13,523 nucleotides of DNA from contig JASHTU010000662.1 in assembly GCA_030040395.1 (NCBI GenBank), forward strand, positions 1-13,523. The letters are read 5' to 3'. The notes below the pieces were generated by a model that saw only the letters and a program-made list of their open reading frames with translations, did no database searches and was not told the DNA's origin. Origin of the DNA: Acidobacteriaceae bacterium. Its GTDB lineage: Bacteria > Acidobacteriota > Terriglobia > Terriglobales > Acidobacteriaceae. This document shows positions 7,738-13,523 of this stretch, one piece after another. Each line of letters starts with the position of its first letter. Position 1 is the stretch's first letter. The position numbers and the translations under genes were made by a program.

Positions 7738-7752
7738 TATACTATCCGCGTG
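7738..7752 (+). promoter_or_regulatory. -10-like TATACT box six bases before a GTG codon
   Basis: TATACT at 7738-7743 is followed by six bases and GTG at 7750. The ORF that follows is only 26 codons (7750-7830) and resembles nothing I know. The geometry matches the kinase start at 2728-2742. It may be the surviving promoter and first codons of a lost gene, or chance. No -35 box is seen. Confidence 0.2.
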
Positions 7753-7881
7753 AATCCTTCCCGCGCGGCTATAGCAGTTCCAGAGTTGCCATATCCCGGA
7801 GCGTTGCGCGATCTGGGAAAGGGCGCATAACCTCTGCTGCTGCTCTGGACAGCTTCCCGCGCCACGGATTACATTCTTGAA

Positions 7882-7903
7882 ATCGCGAGCCGTGACTCGC
7901 GAT
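7882..7903. promoter_or_regulatory. Perfect 8-bp inverted repeat, candidate operator of the permease
   Basis: Arms ATCGCGAG and CTCGCGAT are separated by six bases, ending 86 bp before the permease ATG. Symmetry, size and location fit the binding site of a dimeric regulator. It does not match the TGGT-N-ACCA core of LldR/FadR-type lactate regulators, so no regulator is named. It could also act as an RNA hairpin. Confidence 0.35.
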
Positions 7904-7989
7904 CCTTACGCCATTCGTGAATTAAACTAATTTGCTCTTCTTGGAAACCAGGCGCGGAAGTCGCCCAGCCAACATCCCTGCGAGGTTCC

Positions 7990-9771
7990 ATGGCTCCCAA
8001 TCGTACTCCCGTAGAAGCCGCTCCCGAACTGACCGAGCAGGCGACGGCCAAGTCTTCCATCTTCTTCTTTGCCTCCGTCCTCGTGGTCACCGCGGGCGTC
8101 ATCTTCCTCTTCGTTACCAACCCCGCCCATGGCCGCTGGCTCCAGGGCTACGATCCCGTCGGCCCTTGGTGGGTCTCGACCATTCTCGCCGCCCTGCCCA
8201 TCGTCGTCCTCCTCGGAGCCATGGCCATTCTGCGGGTTAAGGGTCACGTCGCCGCCGTCGCCGGCCTCGCCACCTCGCTCCTGATCGCCATCGCGGTCTT
8301 TCACATGCCCGCGCGCCTCGCCTTCACCGCCGCGTCCTACGGAGCCGGATACGGCCTCTTCCCCATCTGCTGGATCATCCTCCCCGTCATCTTCCTATAC
8401 GACCTGACGGTCAAAACCGGTCAGTTCGTCACGCTCCAGGAAAGCCTCACCAACATCACCGACGATAGCCGTCTCCAGCTTCTCCTGATCGCCTTCGCTC
8501 TCGGCGCCTTCTTTGAAGGCACCGCCGGCTTCGGCACCCCCGTCGCCGTCTGCGGAGCCATCCTCATCAGCCTCGGCTTTCGTCCTCTCCAGGCCGCCGG
8601 GCTCTCGCTGCTCGCCAACACCGCGCCCGTGGCCTTCGGCGCCCTCGGCATTCCCATCGTCGCCCTCCACGGTGTCACCGGGCTCAATATCTTCGCGCTT
8701 TCCAAAACCATCTCCGTCATCCTGGCTCTTTTCTGCGCCTTGATTCCCTTTTGGCTGATCTGGGCCTATGCCGGCTTCCGCTCCATGCTTGAAGTTTGGC
8801 CGCCCATTCTCGTCGCCAGCCTCACCTTCGCCTTCGCTCAGTGGTTCATGGCCACTTACAACGGGCCCACCCTCGTCGCCATCGTCTCCGCCACGTCCAC
8901 CATCGTCGTACTGATCGTCTTCCTCCGCTTCTGGAGACCCAAGCGCGTGCTCAATGCTAAGGGCGAAGACGTAACCGGCAAATCCCGCCATCGCTACGAA
9001 CACGGCAGCGCCAAAGTCTTCAAGGCGTGGCTGCCATGGCTCATTCTGAGCGTCATCGTCTTCCTCTGGGGCATCCCGCAAATCTCGCAATGGCTCGACG
9101 CACGCACCACCATAAAACTCATCGTCCCCGGCCTCCACAATTTCATACAGCGCGTTCCCCCCGTGGTCGCAAAGCCCACCCCTGAAGCCGCCGTCTTCAC
9201 TTTTAATTGGCTCACCGCTTCGGGCACGGCCATCCTCATCGCCTCCATCATCGCGGGCCTCCTCATGGGCATCAGTCCCAAGTCCCTCTTTTCCTCCTTT
9301 TTTAAAACCTGCTTCAATATCCGCTTCGCCATTGTCACCATCGCCGCCATGCTCGGCTTGGGCTACATCACCCGCTACTGTGGCCTCGACGCCACCCTCG
9401 GCCTCGCCTTCGCCCGCACCGGCTCGCTCTATCCTTTCTTCGGCGCCCTCATTGGATGGCTCGGCGTGGCCAGCAGCGGGTCTGACACTGCTTCCAACGT
9501 CCTCTTCGGCAGCCTGCAACAACTCACCGCGCAGCAGGTCGGCGTTTCGCCCATACTCATGGCCTCGGCCAACTCCGCCGGAGGCGTCATGGGCAAAATG
9601 ATCGCGGCGCCCAGCGTCGTCGTCGCCAGCACCGCCACCAACAGCTACGGCCAGGAGGGAACCATCCTGCGCTTCGTCATCCTTCACTCCATCGCCCTCG
9701 CCTGCCTGGTCGGCGTCGTCGTCTATCTCATGGCCTACGTCCCTCCCTTCACTGCCCTCGTCGCACGCTAA
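7990..9771 (+). CDS. lctP: L-lactate permease (LctP/LldP family)
   Basis: Inner-membrane transporter of the lactate permease family, which moves L-lactate, D-lactate or glycolate with protons. 593 residues, typical length is 530-600. About 12-14 hydrophobic segments run from residue 23 to the end. The family's signature blocks are all present: GAFFEGTAGFGTPVA (172-186), SSGSDTASNVLFGSLQ (495-510), and ANSAGGVMGKMIAAP starting at 527. The polar loop at about 317-345 is the usual cytoplasmic linker. N-terminal residues 1-22 are polar and longer than in E. coli LldP. GAGG at 7982-7985 lies four bases before the ATG. Followed by rhaM 101 bp on, with a hairpin between. Rhamnose breakdown yields lactaldehyde and then lactate, so export or uptake of lactate is a plausible link. 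Substrate specificity is inferred from family only. Confidence 0.94.
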   Translation: MAPNRTPVEAAPELTEQATAKSSIFFFASVLVVTAGVIFLFVTNPAHGRWLQGYDPVGPWWVSTILAALPIVVLLGAMAILRVKGHVAAVAGLATSLLIAIAVFHMPARLAFTAASYGAGYGLFPICWIILPVIFLYDLTVKTGQFVTLQESLTNITDDSRLQLLLIAFALGAFFEGTAGFGTPVAVCGAILISLGFRPLQAAGLSLLANTAPVAFGALGIPIVALHGVTGLNIFALSKTISVILALFCALIPFWLIWAYAGFRSMLEVWPPILVASLTFAFAQWFMATYNGPTLVAIVSATSTIVVLIVFLRFWRPKRVLNAKGEDVTGKSRHRYEHGSAKVFKAWLPWLILSVIVFLWGIPQISQWLDARTTIKLIVPGLHNFIQRVPPVVAKPTPEAAVFTFNWLTASGTAILIASIIAGLLMGISPKSLFSSFFKTCFNIRFAIVTIAAMLGLGYITRYCGLDATLGLAFARTGSLYPFFGALIGWLGVASSGSDTASNVLFGSLQQLTAQQVGVSPILMASANSAGGVMGKMIAAPSVVVASTATNSYGQEGTILRFVILHSIALACLVGVVVYLMAYVPPFTALVAR

Positions 9772-9804
9772 AAATCTCGACGCCCCATCCTCGACGCCGG
9801 GCAC

Positions 9805-9830
9805 CCCGGGTACCGCTTTTGGGACCCGGG
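9805..9830. repeat. GC-rich hairpin between permease and rhaM
   Basis: Two 10-base arms (9805-9814 and 9821-9830) pair with one mismatch around the loop GCTTTT. No T-run follows, so at most it is a weak or Rho-type terminator, a processing site, or part of a dispersed repeat. The right half (9813-9834) matches 321-342 at 19 of 22 bases. Confidence 0.5.
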
Positions 9831-9872
9831 AAACTGCAATGTCGTACCATTTCCAGGCGAGGAAACCAAACC

Positions 9873-10190
9873 ATGCGCGTCTGTTTTCTTCTTCAGATCC
9901 GGCCCGATCGCATCGCCGAATACAAAGCCCGCCACGCCCAGGTCTGGCCCGAGATGCTCGATGCCCTCCGCCAGACCGGCTGGCGCAATTACTCCCTCTT
10001 TCTGCGCTCCGACGGCCTCCTCGCCGGCTATCTCGAGACTGACGACTTCGAGCGCTCCTGCGCGGAGATGAAGTACCACCCCGTCAACGCCCGCTGGCAA
10101 GCCGAAATGGCCCCTTTCTTCGCATCGCTCTCGACCGGCGGTCCGGATGATAATATGGCTCCGCTCGAAGAAGTCTTCCATCTCGATTGA
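9873..10190 (+). CDS. rhaM: L-rhamnose mutarotase
   Basis: Small cytoplasmic enzyme that interconverts the alpha and beta anomers of L-rhamnose so that rhamnose isomerase receives its preferred form. 105 residues, essentially the length of E. coli YiiL/RhaM (104). Conserved features: the N-terminal strand RVCFLLQIRPDRIAEYKARHAQVWPEM with His21, corresponding to the catalytic His, and Trp25-Pro26. Next are the YLETDDF strand and W-x-x-EMAPFF near the C-terminal end. I chose the ATG at 9873 because the protein then starts exactly where the family does, with GAGGA nine bases upstream. An in-frame upstream start at 9819 would run through the hairpin. No rhaA, rhaB or rhaD is visible in the window. 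The next gene encodes a GH28 pectinase-like enzyme, supporting use of rhamnose from rhamnogalacturonan. Confidence 0.95.
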   Translation: MRVCFLLQIRPDRIAEYKARHAQVWPEMLDALRQTGWRNYSLFLRSDGLLAGYLETDDFERSCAEMKYHPVNARWQAEMAPFFASLSTGGPDDNMAPLEEVFHLD

Positions 10191-10225
10191 GAAGCGCTTC
10201 GTCCAGACGCCTCAGAGTCCAGCCG

Positions 10226-10325
10226 TGAAGGGTACGGATTTTATGAAGGCCGCGGGCCTTCTGAAGGGCTGGGACTCGTATGAAGGGTATAGGCTTCAGC
10301 GAAGGGTACGGGCTTTAGCCCGTAC
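10226..10325. repeat. Degenerate 18-19 bp tandem array ending in a strong hairpin
   Basis: Five units begin with T/CGAAGG at 10226, 10244, 10262, 10281 and 10300, a spacing of 18, 18, 19 and 19. The approximate unit is TGAAGGGTACGGGCTTTAG, best preserved in units 1, 4 and 5. Unit 2 contains its own hairpin (AAGGCC, three bases, GGCCTT; 10246-10260). Unit 5 forms a perfect one: GTACGGGCT, two bases, AGCCCGTAC (10306-10325). It is not a CRISPR: there are no unique spacers. It looks like an extragenic REP-type element of a kind that recurs in such genomes. Confidence 0.65.
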
Positions 10326-10346
10326 GTTCAGCCGCTTAAAATCAAC

Positions 10347-10360
10347 GGGGCTTTCGCCCC
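10347..10360. repeat. Third hairpin of the rhaM/GH28 intergenic element
   Basis: GGGGC and GCCCC pair perfectly around the loop TTTC. It lies 21 bp after the last tandem unit and 67 bp before the GH28 start, and is followed by TGAAG, echoing the array units. It may terminate the rhaM message in part, but no T-run follows. Confidence 0.45.
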
Positions 10361-10427
10361 TGAAGATCGCGTTTTACCACCACCTGATGACCGCCAATCA
10401 TCCAACATCGTTCCAGGAATTGCGCTC

Positions 10428-12056
10428 ATGAACAACTTCAACTTCCTTCGCCGCAATCTTCTCCGCGTCGGCAGCATCGGCGCCGCCGGGGCCGCGCTCG
10501 CCTTACCCACCCAGGCCCAAGCTGCCGCCGCAACCGGAGCCATCTTCGACGTCCGCCAATACGGCGCCACGGGTGACGGCAAGACCCTCGACACCCCGGC
10601 CGTAAACCGCGCCATTGAAGCGGCCGCAACCGCCGGTGGCGGCCTCGTCCTCTTCCCTGCCGGAACCTATCTCTGCTTCTCCATCCACCTCAAGAGCAAC
10701 ATCCACCTGCATCTCGACCAGGGCGCCACCATTCTCGCCGCCGATTCCCCGCTCCCCGGCCAGTCCACCGGCTACAACGGTGGAACCTACGACCCCGCGG
10801 AACCCAACACCCCCTGGAATCCTTACCAGGACTACGGCCACAACCACTGGCGCAACTCCCTCATCTGGGGCGAAGACCTCCACGACCTCAGCATCTCCGG
10901 CCCCGGCCTCATCTACGGCAAAGGCCTCAGCTTCGGCGCCGGCCGCTCCGCTCGCGGCAATTACCCCGTCTACATTGCCGAGCAGCCCGGCGTCGGCAAC
11001 AAATCCATCGCCCTCAAGAACTGCCGCAACGTCGTCTTCCGCGACTTTTCCATCCTCAAGGGCGGCCACTTCGGCCTACTGCTCACCGGCGTCGACAATC
11101 TCACCATCGACAACCTCAAAATCGACACTGACCGCGACGGCATAGACATCGATTGCTGCCAAAACGTCCGCGTCTCCAACTGCACAGTCAACTCGCCTTG
11201 GGACGACGGCATCTGTCCCAAGTCCAGCTACGCCCTCGGCTATGCCCGTCCTACCCGCAACCTCACCATCGCCAACTGTTGGGTCACCGGAACTTACCAG
11301 CTCGGCACGGTGCTCGACGGCACGTTCAAGAAATTCCCTCCCGGCGCGCGCGCTTACGGCACCGGCCGCATCAAGTTTGGCACCGAATCGAACGGCGGCT
11401 TCATCAACATCACCATCACCGGCTGCGTCTTCGAGGGTTGCCTCGGCTACGCGCTCGAATCCGTCGACGGCGCCCTGCTCGAGGACTTCACCATCGCCAA
11501 CACCACCATGCGCGACCTCGGCTCCGGCCCGCTCTTCATGCGTCTCGGCGCGCGCCTGCGCGGCCCCAAAGAAACCACCAAAATGGGCGCTATGCGCCGC
11601 ATCCTGGTCAGCAACCTCGACTGCTACAACGCGCCCAGCCTGCAAGGCTCCATCTTGACCGGCATCTCCGATCACCCAATCGAAGATGTCAAGCTCGCCA
11701 ACATCTACGTCGAAACCGCCGGCGGTGGCACAGATGATCAAGGCCAAATCCAGCCTCCCGAACTCGAAAACGGCTATCCCGATCCGGGCCGCTTCGGCCC
11801 CACACCCGCCTCCGGTTTCTTCCTCCGTCACCTGCGCAACCTCGAAATGAGCCACGTCGAAATCGCCAGTGCCGCGCCCGACGCCCGTCCCGCGTTTTAC
11901 CTCGCCGGCGTGGATCGCGCCGACTTCTTCGCCATCACCGCGCCCCGCTCCGCCGCAGGCGCCTTCGCCCTGCACGACGTAAAAGACCTCCGCATCGCCT
12001 GGTCCCGCGCCGCCCCCGACGCGACGCTGAGTAGCGCGGACAACAAGACGCTGTAA
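10428..12056 (+). CDS. Tat-exported GH28 polygalacturonase/rhamnogalacturonase-like enzyme
   Basis: Secreted right-handed beta-helix glycoside hydrolase of family 28, which hydrolyses galacturonic-acid linkages in pectin. 542 residues. N-terminus: FLRRNLLRVG then Ala-rich hydrophobic stretch and a likely cleavage after AQA (residue 32), a Tat-type signal with Arg8-Arg9. The mature domain starts IFDVRQYGATGDGKTLDTPAVNRAI, the classic pectin-lyase-fold opening. Active-site blocks: Thr-Asp-Arg-Asp-Gly-Ile-Asp (234-240) replaces NTDG, Trp-Asp-Asp-Gly (258-261) gives the Asp pair, and Arg-Ile-Lys (314-316) is canonical. The usual Gly-His-Gly between them is absent. AGGA lies nine bases before the ATG. 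Its neighbour rhaM suggests a rhamnogalacturonan or rhamnosylated substrate. Exact activity (endo, exo or rhamnogalacturonase) cannot be read. Confidence 0.9.
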   Translation: MNNFNFLRRNLLRVGSIGAAGAALALPTQAQAAAATGAIFDVRQYGATGDGKTLDTPAVNRAIEAAATAGGGLVLFPAGTYLCFSIHLKSNIHLHLDQGATILAADSPLPGQSTGYNGGTYDPAEPNTPWNPYQDYGHNHWRNSLIWGEDLHDLSISGPGLIYGKGLSFGAGRSARGNYPVYIAEQPGVGNKSIALKNCRNVVFRDFSILKGGHFGLLLTGVDNLTIDNLKIDTDRDGIDIDCCQNVRVSNCTVNSPWDDGICPKSSYALGYARPTRNLTIANCWVTGTYQLGTVLDGTFKKFPPGARAYGTGRIKFGTESNGGFINITITGCVFEGCLGYALESVDGALLEDFTIANTTMRDLGSGPLFMRLGARLRGPKETTKMGAMRRILVSNLDCYNAPSLQGSILTGISDHPIEDVKLANIYVETAGGGTDDQGQIQPPELENGYPDPGRFGPTPASGFFLRHLRNLEMSHVEIASAAPDARPAFYLAGVDRADFFAITAPRSAAGAFALHDVKDLRIAWSRAAPDATLSSADNKTL

Positions 12057-12250
12057 TTGCTTTCCCGGGAACCGGACCTGGAGGGAAGTAGCGCCCGGCA
12101 AGAACGCGGTAAACTCGTTCGAAGCCCGGGCTTTGAAAGGGCGCGGCGGAAAGCCCTCAGGATCCCTTGTCGCAAACGCCGCAAAAATAATGTTGGGCGG
12201 CATCGTTCCGTCACGCCGCGTGAGCCCGCGCCGCCCCTTGGCGCTCGCCC
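12057..12250. other. Interval after GH28 without recognisable gene
   Basis: A 7-bp inverted repeat (GGGCTTT at 12128, AAAGCCC at 12150, 15-base loop) lies about 70 bp past the GH28 stop and could shape the 3' end of its message. No T-run follows. The right part may be decayed remains of the pseudogene that begins at 12639. Confidence 0.35.
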
Positions 12251-12639
12251 CGCGTCTTCACACGCGTAGTTGGGATCCATGCGCGATACAATGCGCATGC
12301 CCCGCTTCCGCGAGGCCGTCACCAGCTCTCCGAGCAGATCGCGCGAGCCCAGAAACCGGCTGCGATGCTGGTAAGGAACCTCCGTGGGATAAAAGGCCAT
12401 GATCCACCGCCGCTGTGCAGCACAGTATCCACCCTCAGCGACGCAAAATAATCCATCCAGGTCTCCACACCCAAATTGAGCGCATCGCGTTCATTTAGGT
12501 TCAGGTAGCCGCACCGTATCATCGACGAGTACCATTGCTTGGCCTGGTCCGCAGCCTCGGCGCCAAAGCCCCCCGCTGAAACCGCAACCACCGCAGTCGC
12601 CGAGGCCGAAAGGAACTCCCGCCCGTTGATTGACGCCAT
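12251..12639 (-). pseudogene. Frameshifted 5' remnant of a putative exported glycosidase-like gene
   Basis: The minus-strand frame opens at ATG 12637-12639 with GGAGGAG six bases upstream, and reads an Ala/Val-rich signal-like segment (FLSASATAVVAVSAGGFGAEAA). It then gives WYSSMIRCGYLNLNERDALNLGVETWMDYFASLRVDTVLHSGGG. At about 12401-12406 the sense continues one frame over as MAFYPTEVPYQHRSRFLGSRDLLGELVTASRKRGMRIVSRMDPNYACEDA. One missing base in the Gly codons explains the shift. Similarity then fades near 12251. From memory, intact relatives are long TIM-barrel-like putative glycosidases of Acidobacteria and similar phyla; activity was never shown to my knowledge. So only about 130 codons survive: a frameshift plus loss of the rest. 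It converges on the GH28 gene, so it may once have served the same polysaccharide locus. Confidence 0.75.
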
Positions 12640-12672
12640 CTTCGCTCCTCCGTGGGAATGGCCGCCGGCAAA

Positions 12673-12912
12673 TCAAGGGAACGGCAAGCCGTTTTTGGGC
12701 AGGGCACGGATTAGTTTCCGTTCCACCCTTGTCAAAAAAAGCGGAGCTTGCGTTAGGCGGATCTTGCCCAGCTCAAGGCAACGCGGCGTGATTCGATTCA
12801 ACGGCCATCCGAGCCTTCGGGCAATTTCCGCACCAGCCGCCTCCGGGAAAGGCCGAACACAGGAGAGCACTTGCTTCTGCTTTGCGACGATGCGCCGGGT
12901 GGAGCGGGTCAC
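12673..12912 (-). CDS. Small winged-helix-like DNA-binding protein, possibly a remnant
   Basis: 79 codons from GTG at 12912. The middle reads AEIARRLGWPLNRITPRCLEL, which fits a helix-turn-helix of the winged-helix sort found in phage and orphan regulators: a first helix, the turn around Gly-Trp-Pro, then a recognition helix Asn-Arg-Ile-Thr-Pro-Arg. The basic N-terminus TRSTRRIVAKQKQ is also usual. The wing after it is poorly conserved, so the end may be altered. The frame is open without a stop back to 13021, but no ATG and no good ribosome binding site are seen. It sits 33 bp upstream of the pseudogene on the same strand. DNA binding is inferred from a motif only; it may be a relic. Confidence 0.45.
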   Translation of the reverse strand: MTRSTRRIVAKQKQVLSCVRPFPEAAGAEIARRLGWPLNRITPRCLELGKIRLTQAPLFLTRVERKLIRALPKNGLPFP

Positions 12913-13058
12913 CGCACCCGGCCCATGGCCTGTTTCGTCAACATGCGGCCCGTCGCCCGCATTGTCTACTCCACCTTCCGCAGATTCAACTGTGAATGGA
13001 AAAGCGCATTCTCCCGCTATTTACACAAGCAGCTTGACGTCACCACCGATTGGCTCCA

Positions 13059-13089
13059 TTGGAATCGGCCCCGGAGCCTGTGCTATATT
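13059..13089 (+). promoter_or_regulatory. Candidate promoter of tRNA-Lys
   Basis: An extended -10 (TG, one base, TATATT; 13081-13089) is preceded by TTGGAA at 13059-13064, with a 19-bp gap, slightly long. Transcription would start near 13096 and give a leader of about 80 bases. The extended -10 compensates for a poor -35. Confidence 0.4.
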
Positions 13090-13176
13090 TCTTTAGGCGC
13101 CCGGCGTTGGTGCAGAGGGATTGATTGCTCCTGCGAGACGCGCAAAGTAATTCGGGTCGCACCATCCTTCCCGTTT

Positions 13177-13252
13177 GGACGCGTAGCTCAACTGGCAGAG
13201 CATTCGGCTCTTAACCGACAGGTTGTAGGTTCGATTCCTACCGCGTCCACCA
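13177..13252 (+). tRNA. tRNA-Lys (anticodon CTT)
   Basis: A full 76-base cloverleaf: acceptor GGACGCG pairs with CGCGTCC, D stem GCTC/GAGC, anticodon loop CTCTTAA giving anticodon CTT, T stem GTAGG/CCTAC around TTCGATT, discriminator A and an encoded CCA (13250-13252). It reads lysine codon AAG. The only flaw is a T-C mismatch at the outer pair of the anticodon stem (27-43). No intron. Confidence 0.97.
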
Positions 13253-13284
13253 ATCGATTCAGTTAGTTAGACCGCTTCCCTTGG

Positions 13285-13308
13285 GGTCCGTATCCGATAC
13301 CGGGGACC
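13285..13308 (+). terminator. Hairpin downstream of tRNA-Lys, possible transcript end
   Basis: GGTCC and GGACC form the outer stem, GTATC and GATAC the inner one, with a three-base bulge on the right side. It starts 33 bases after the tRNA. A T-run is missing, so Rho-independent termination is uncertain; it may act as a processing stem. Confidence 0.3.
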
Positions 13309-13407
13309 TCGCTTCAATTCCAGCCCTCGCCTAAGCCCAGTTCCTTTGCTCGCTGATACGAGGTTAGCGCCGAAGGTGAGACTCCTATCCTGCGCCAAAA
13401 GGCTGCC

Positions 13408-13523
13408 ATGCCCGAAGACAACACGTCGATCGTTCAGAAGCCGCGCGACCACTCCAATATCATCCACCTTCAGGACCCGACTTTCCTGGAGAAATTCCTC
13501 GGACAGCCTTTGACCCTCATCGC
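13408..13523 (+). CDS. Unidentified gene, first 38 codons (cut by window edge)
   Basis: The frame from ATG 13408 stays open to the window end and reads MPEDNTSIVQKPRDHS and then NIIHLQDPTFLEKFLGQPLTLI. I do not recognise it. The N-terminus is polar and then turns amphipathic with no signal peptide or membrane segment so far. The ribosome binding site is weak (AAGG seven to ten bases upstream). The frame is also open a short way upstream, so the start could move. Coding is supported by composition and orientation with the tRNA only. Confidence 0.5.
   Translation, partial: MPEDNTSIVQKPRDHSNIIHLQDPTFLEKFLGQPLTLI

Larger units (their letters stand above)
7614..7989. other. 376 bp intergenic interval upstream of the lactate permease
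   Basis: No normal gene is visible. It holds a -10-like box with a 26-codon leaderless-looking ORF (7750-7830), a perfect inverted repeat at 7882-7903, and a slightly A+T-rich run at about 7917-7940 that would suit a promoter for the permease. I cannot find a matched -35/-10 pair there. No T-run terminator for the HtrA gene is visible. Confidence 0.5.

Noticed and set aside
8395..9804. 469-codon minus-strand frame opposite the lactate permease
   Set aside because: Acidic low-complexity translation antisense to a well-conserved permease.
10226..10325. Possible CRISPR array
   Set aside because: Units are only 18-19 bp, degenerate and directly adjacent, with no spacers and no cas genes nearby.
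11076..12203. 375-codon minus-strand frame opposite GH28
   Set aside because: Antisense shadow of the GH28 gene, Gly/Val/Glu/Asp-rich and without motifs.
13267..13467. 66-codon minus-strand frame after the tRNA
   Set aside because: No family resemblance, and it overlaps the more plausible plus-strand gene start at 13408.

Overview
The window looks like bacterial chromosome of high G+C content with ordinary single-copy metabolic genes, one insertion-sequence end and short decayed genes. Gene content and style suggest a soil-type Acidobacteriota relative: a Tat-exported GH28 enzyme, an LctP-type permease beside a rhamnose mutarotase, a remnant that recalls a putative glycosidase type I associate with Acidobacteria, and GC-rich hairpin repeats between genes. 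This is inference; there is no rRNA or marker gene to place it firmly.

Left part (1-4742). The window opens inside the 3' end of an IS5-type transposase. About 430 bp without a gene follows, holding an unusually A+T-rich patch, an imperfect direct repeat and a G-run. Then come a Bax-inhibitor-1/YccA-like membrane protein and a PfkB-family sugar kinase, both on the minus strand. Divergent from the kinase is a plus-strand pair: lysA (diaminopimelate decarboxylase, last step of lysine synthesis) followed after 24 bp by a GNAT-fold acetyltransferase-like protein.

Middle part (4905-7613). A membrane-embedded M50 (site-2-protease type) metalloprotease with C-terminal CBS domains is followed by a Do/HtrA serine protease with two PDZ domains. 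Both are membrane or envelope proteases, 84 bp apart on one strand, and probably form an envelope quality-control unit.

Right-middle part (7990-12056). An L-lactate permease family transporter, L-rhamnose mutarotase (rhaM) and a Tat-exported GH28 polygalacturonase-like enzyme lie in a row on the plus strand. Together they suggest breakdown of rhamnose-containing pectin (rhamnogalacturonan), with the permease handling lactate or a related acid. A degenerate 18-19 bp tandem array with strong hairpins separates rhaM from the GH28 gene.

Right end (12057-13523). On the minus strand lie the decayed, frameshifted 5' end of a putative exported glycosidase-like gene and a small winged-helix-like ORF. 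Next come a complete tRNA-Lys(CTT) with encoded CCA, and the start of an unidentified plus-strand gene cut by the window edge. I see no CRISPR array, toxin-antitoxin pair or clear new defence system. The most notable signals are the repeats, the frameshifted gene, the GH28 variant and the rhaM/lctP/GH28 neighbourhood.
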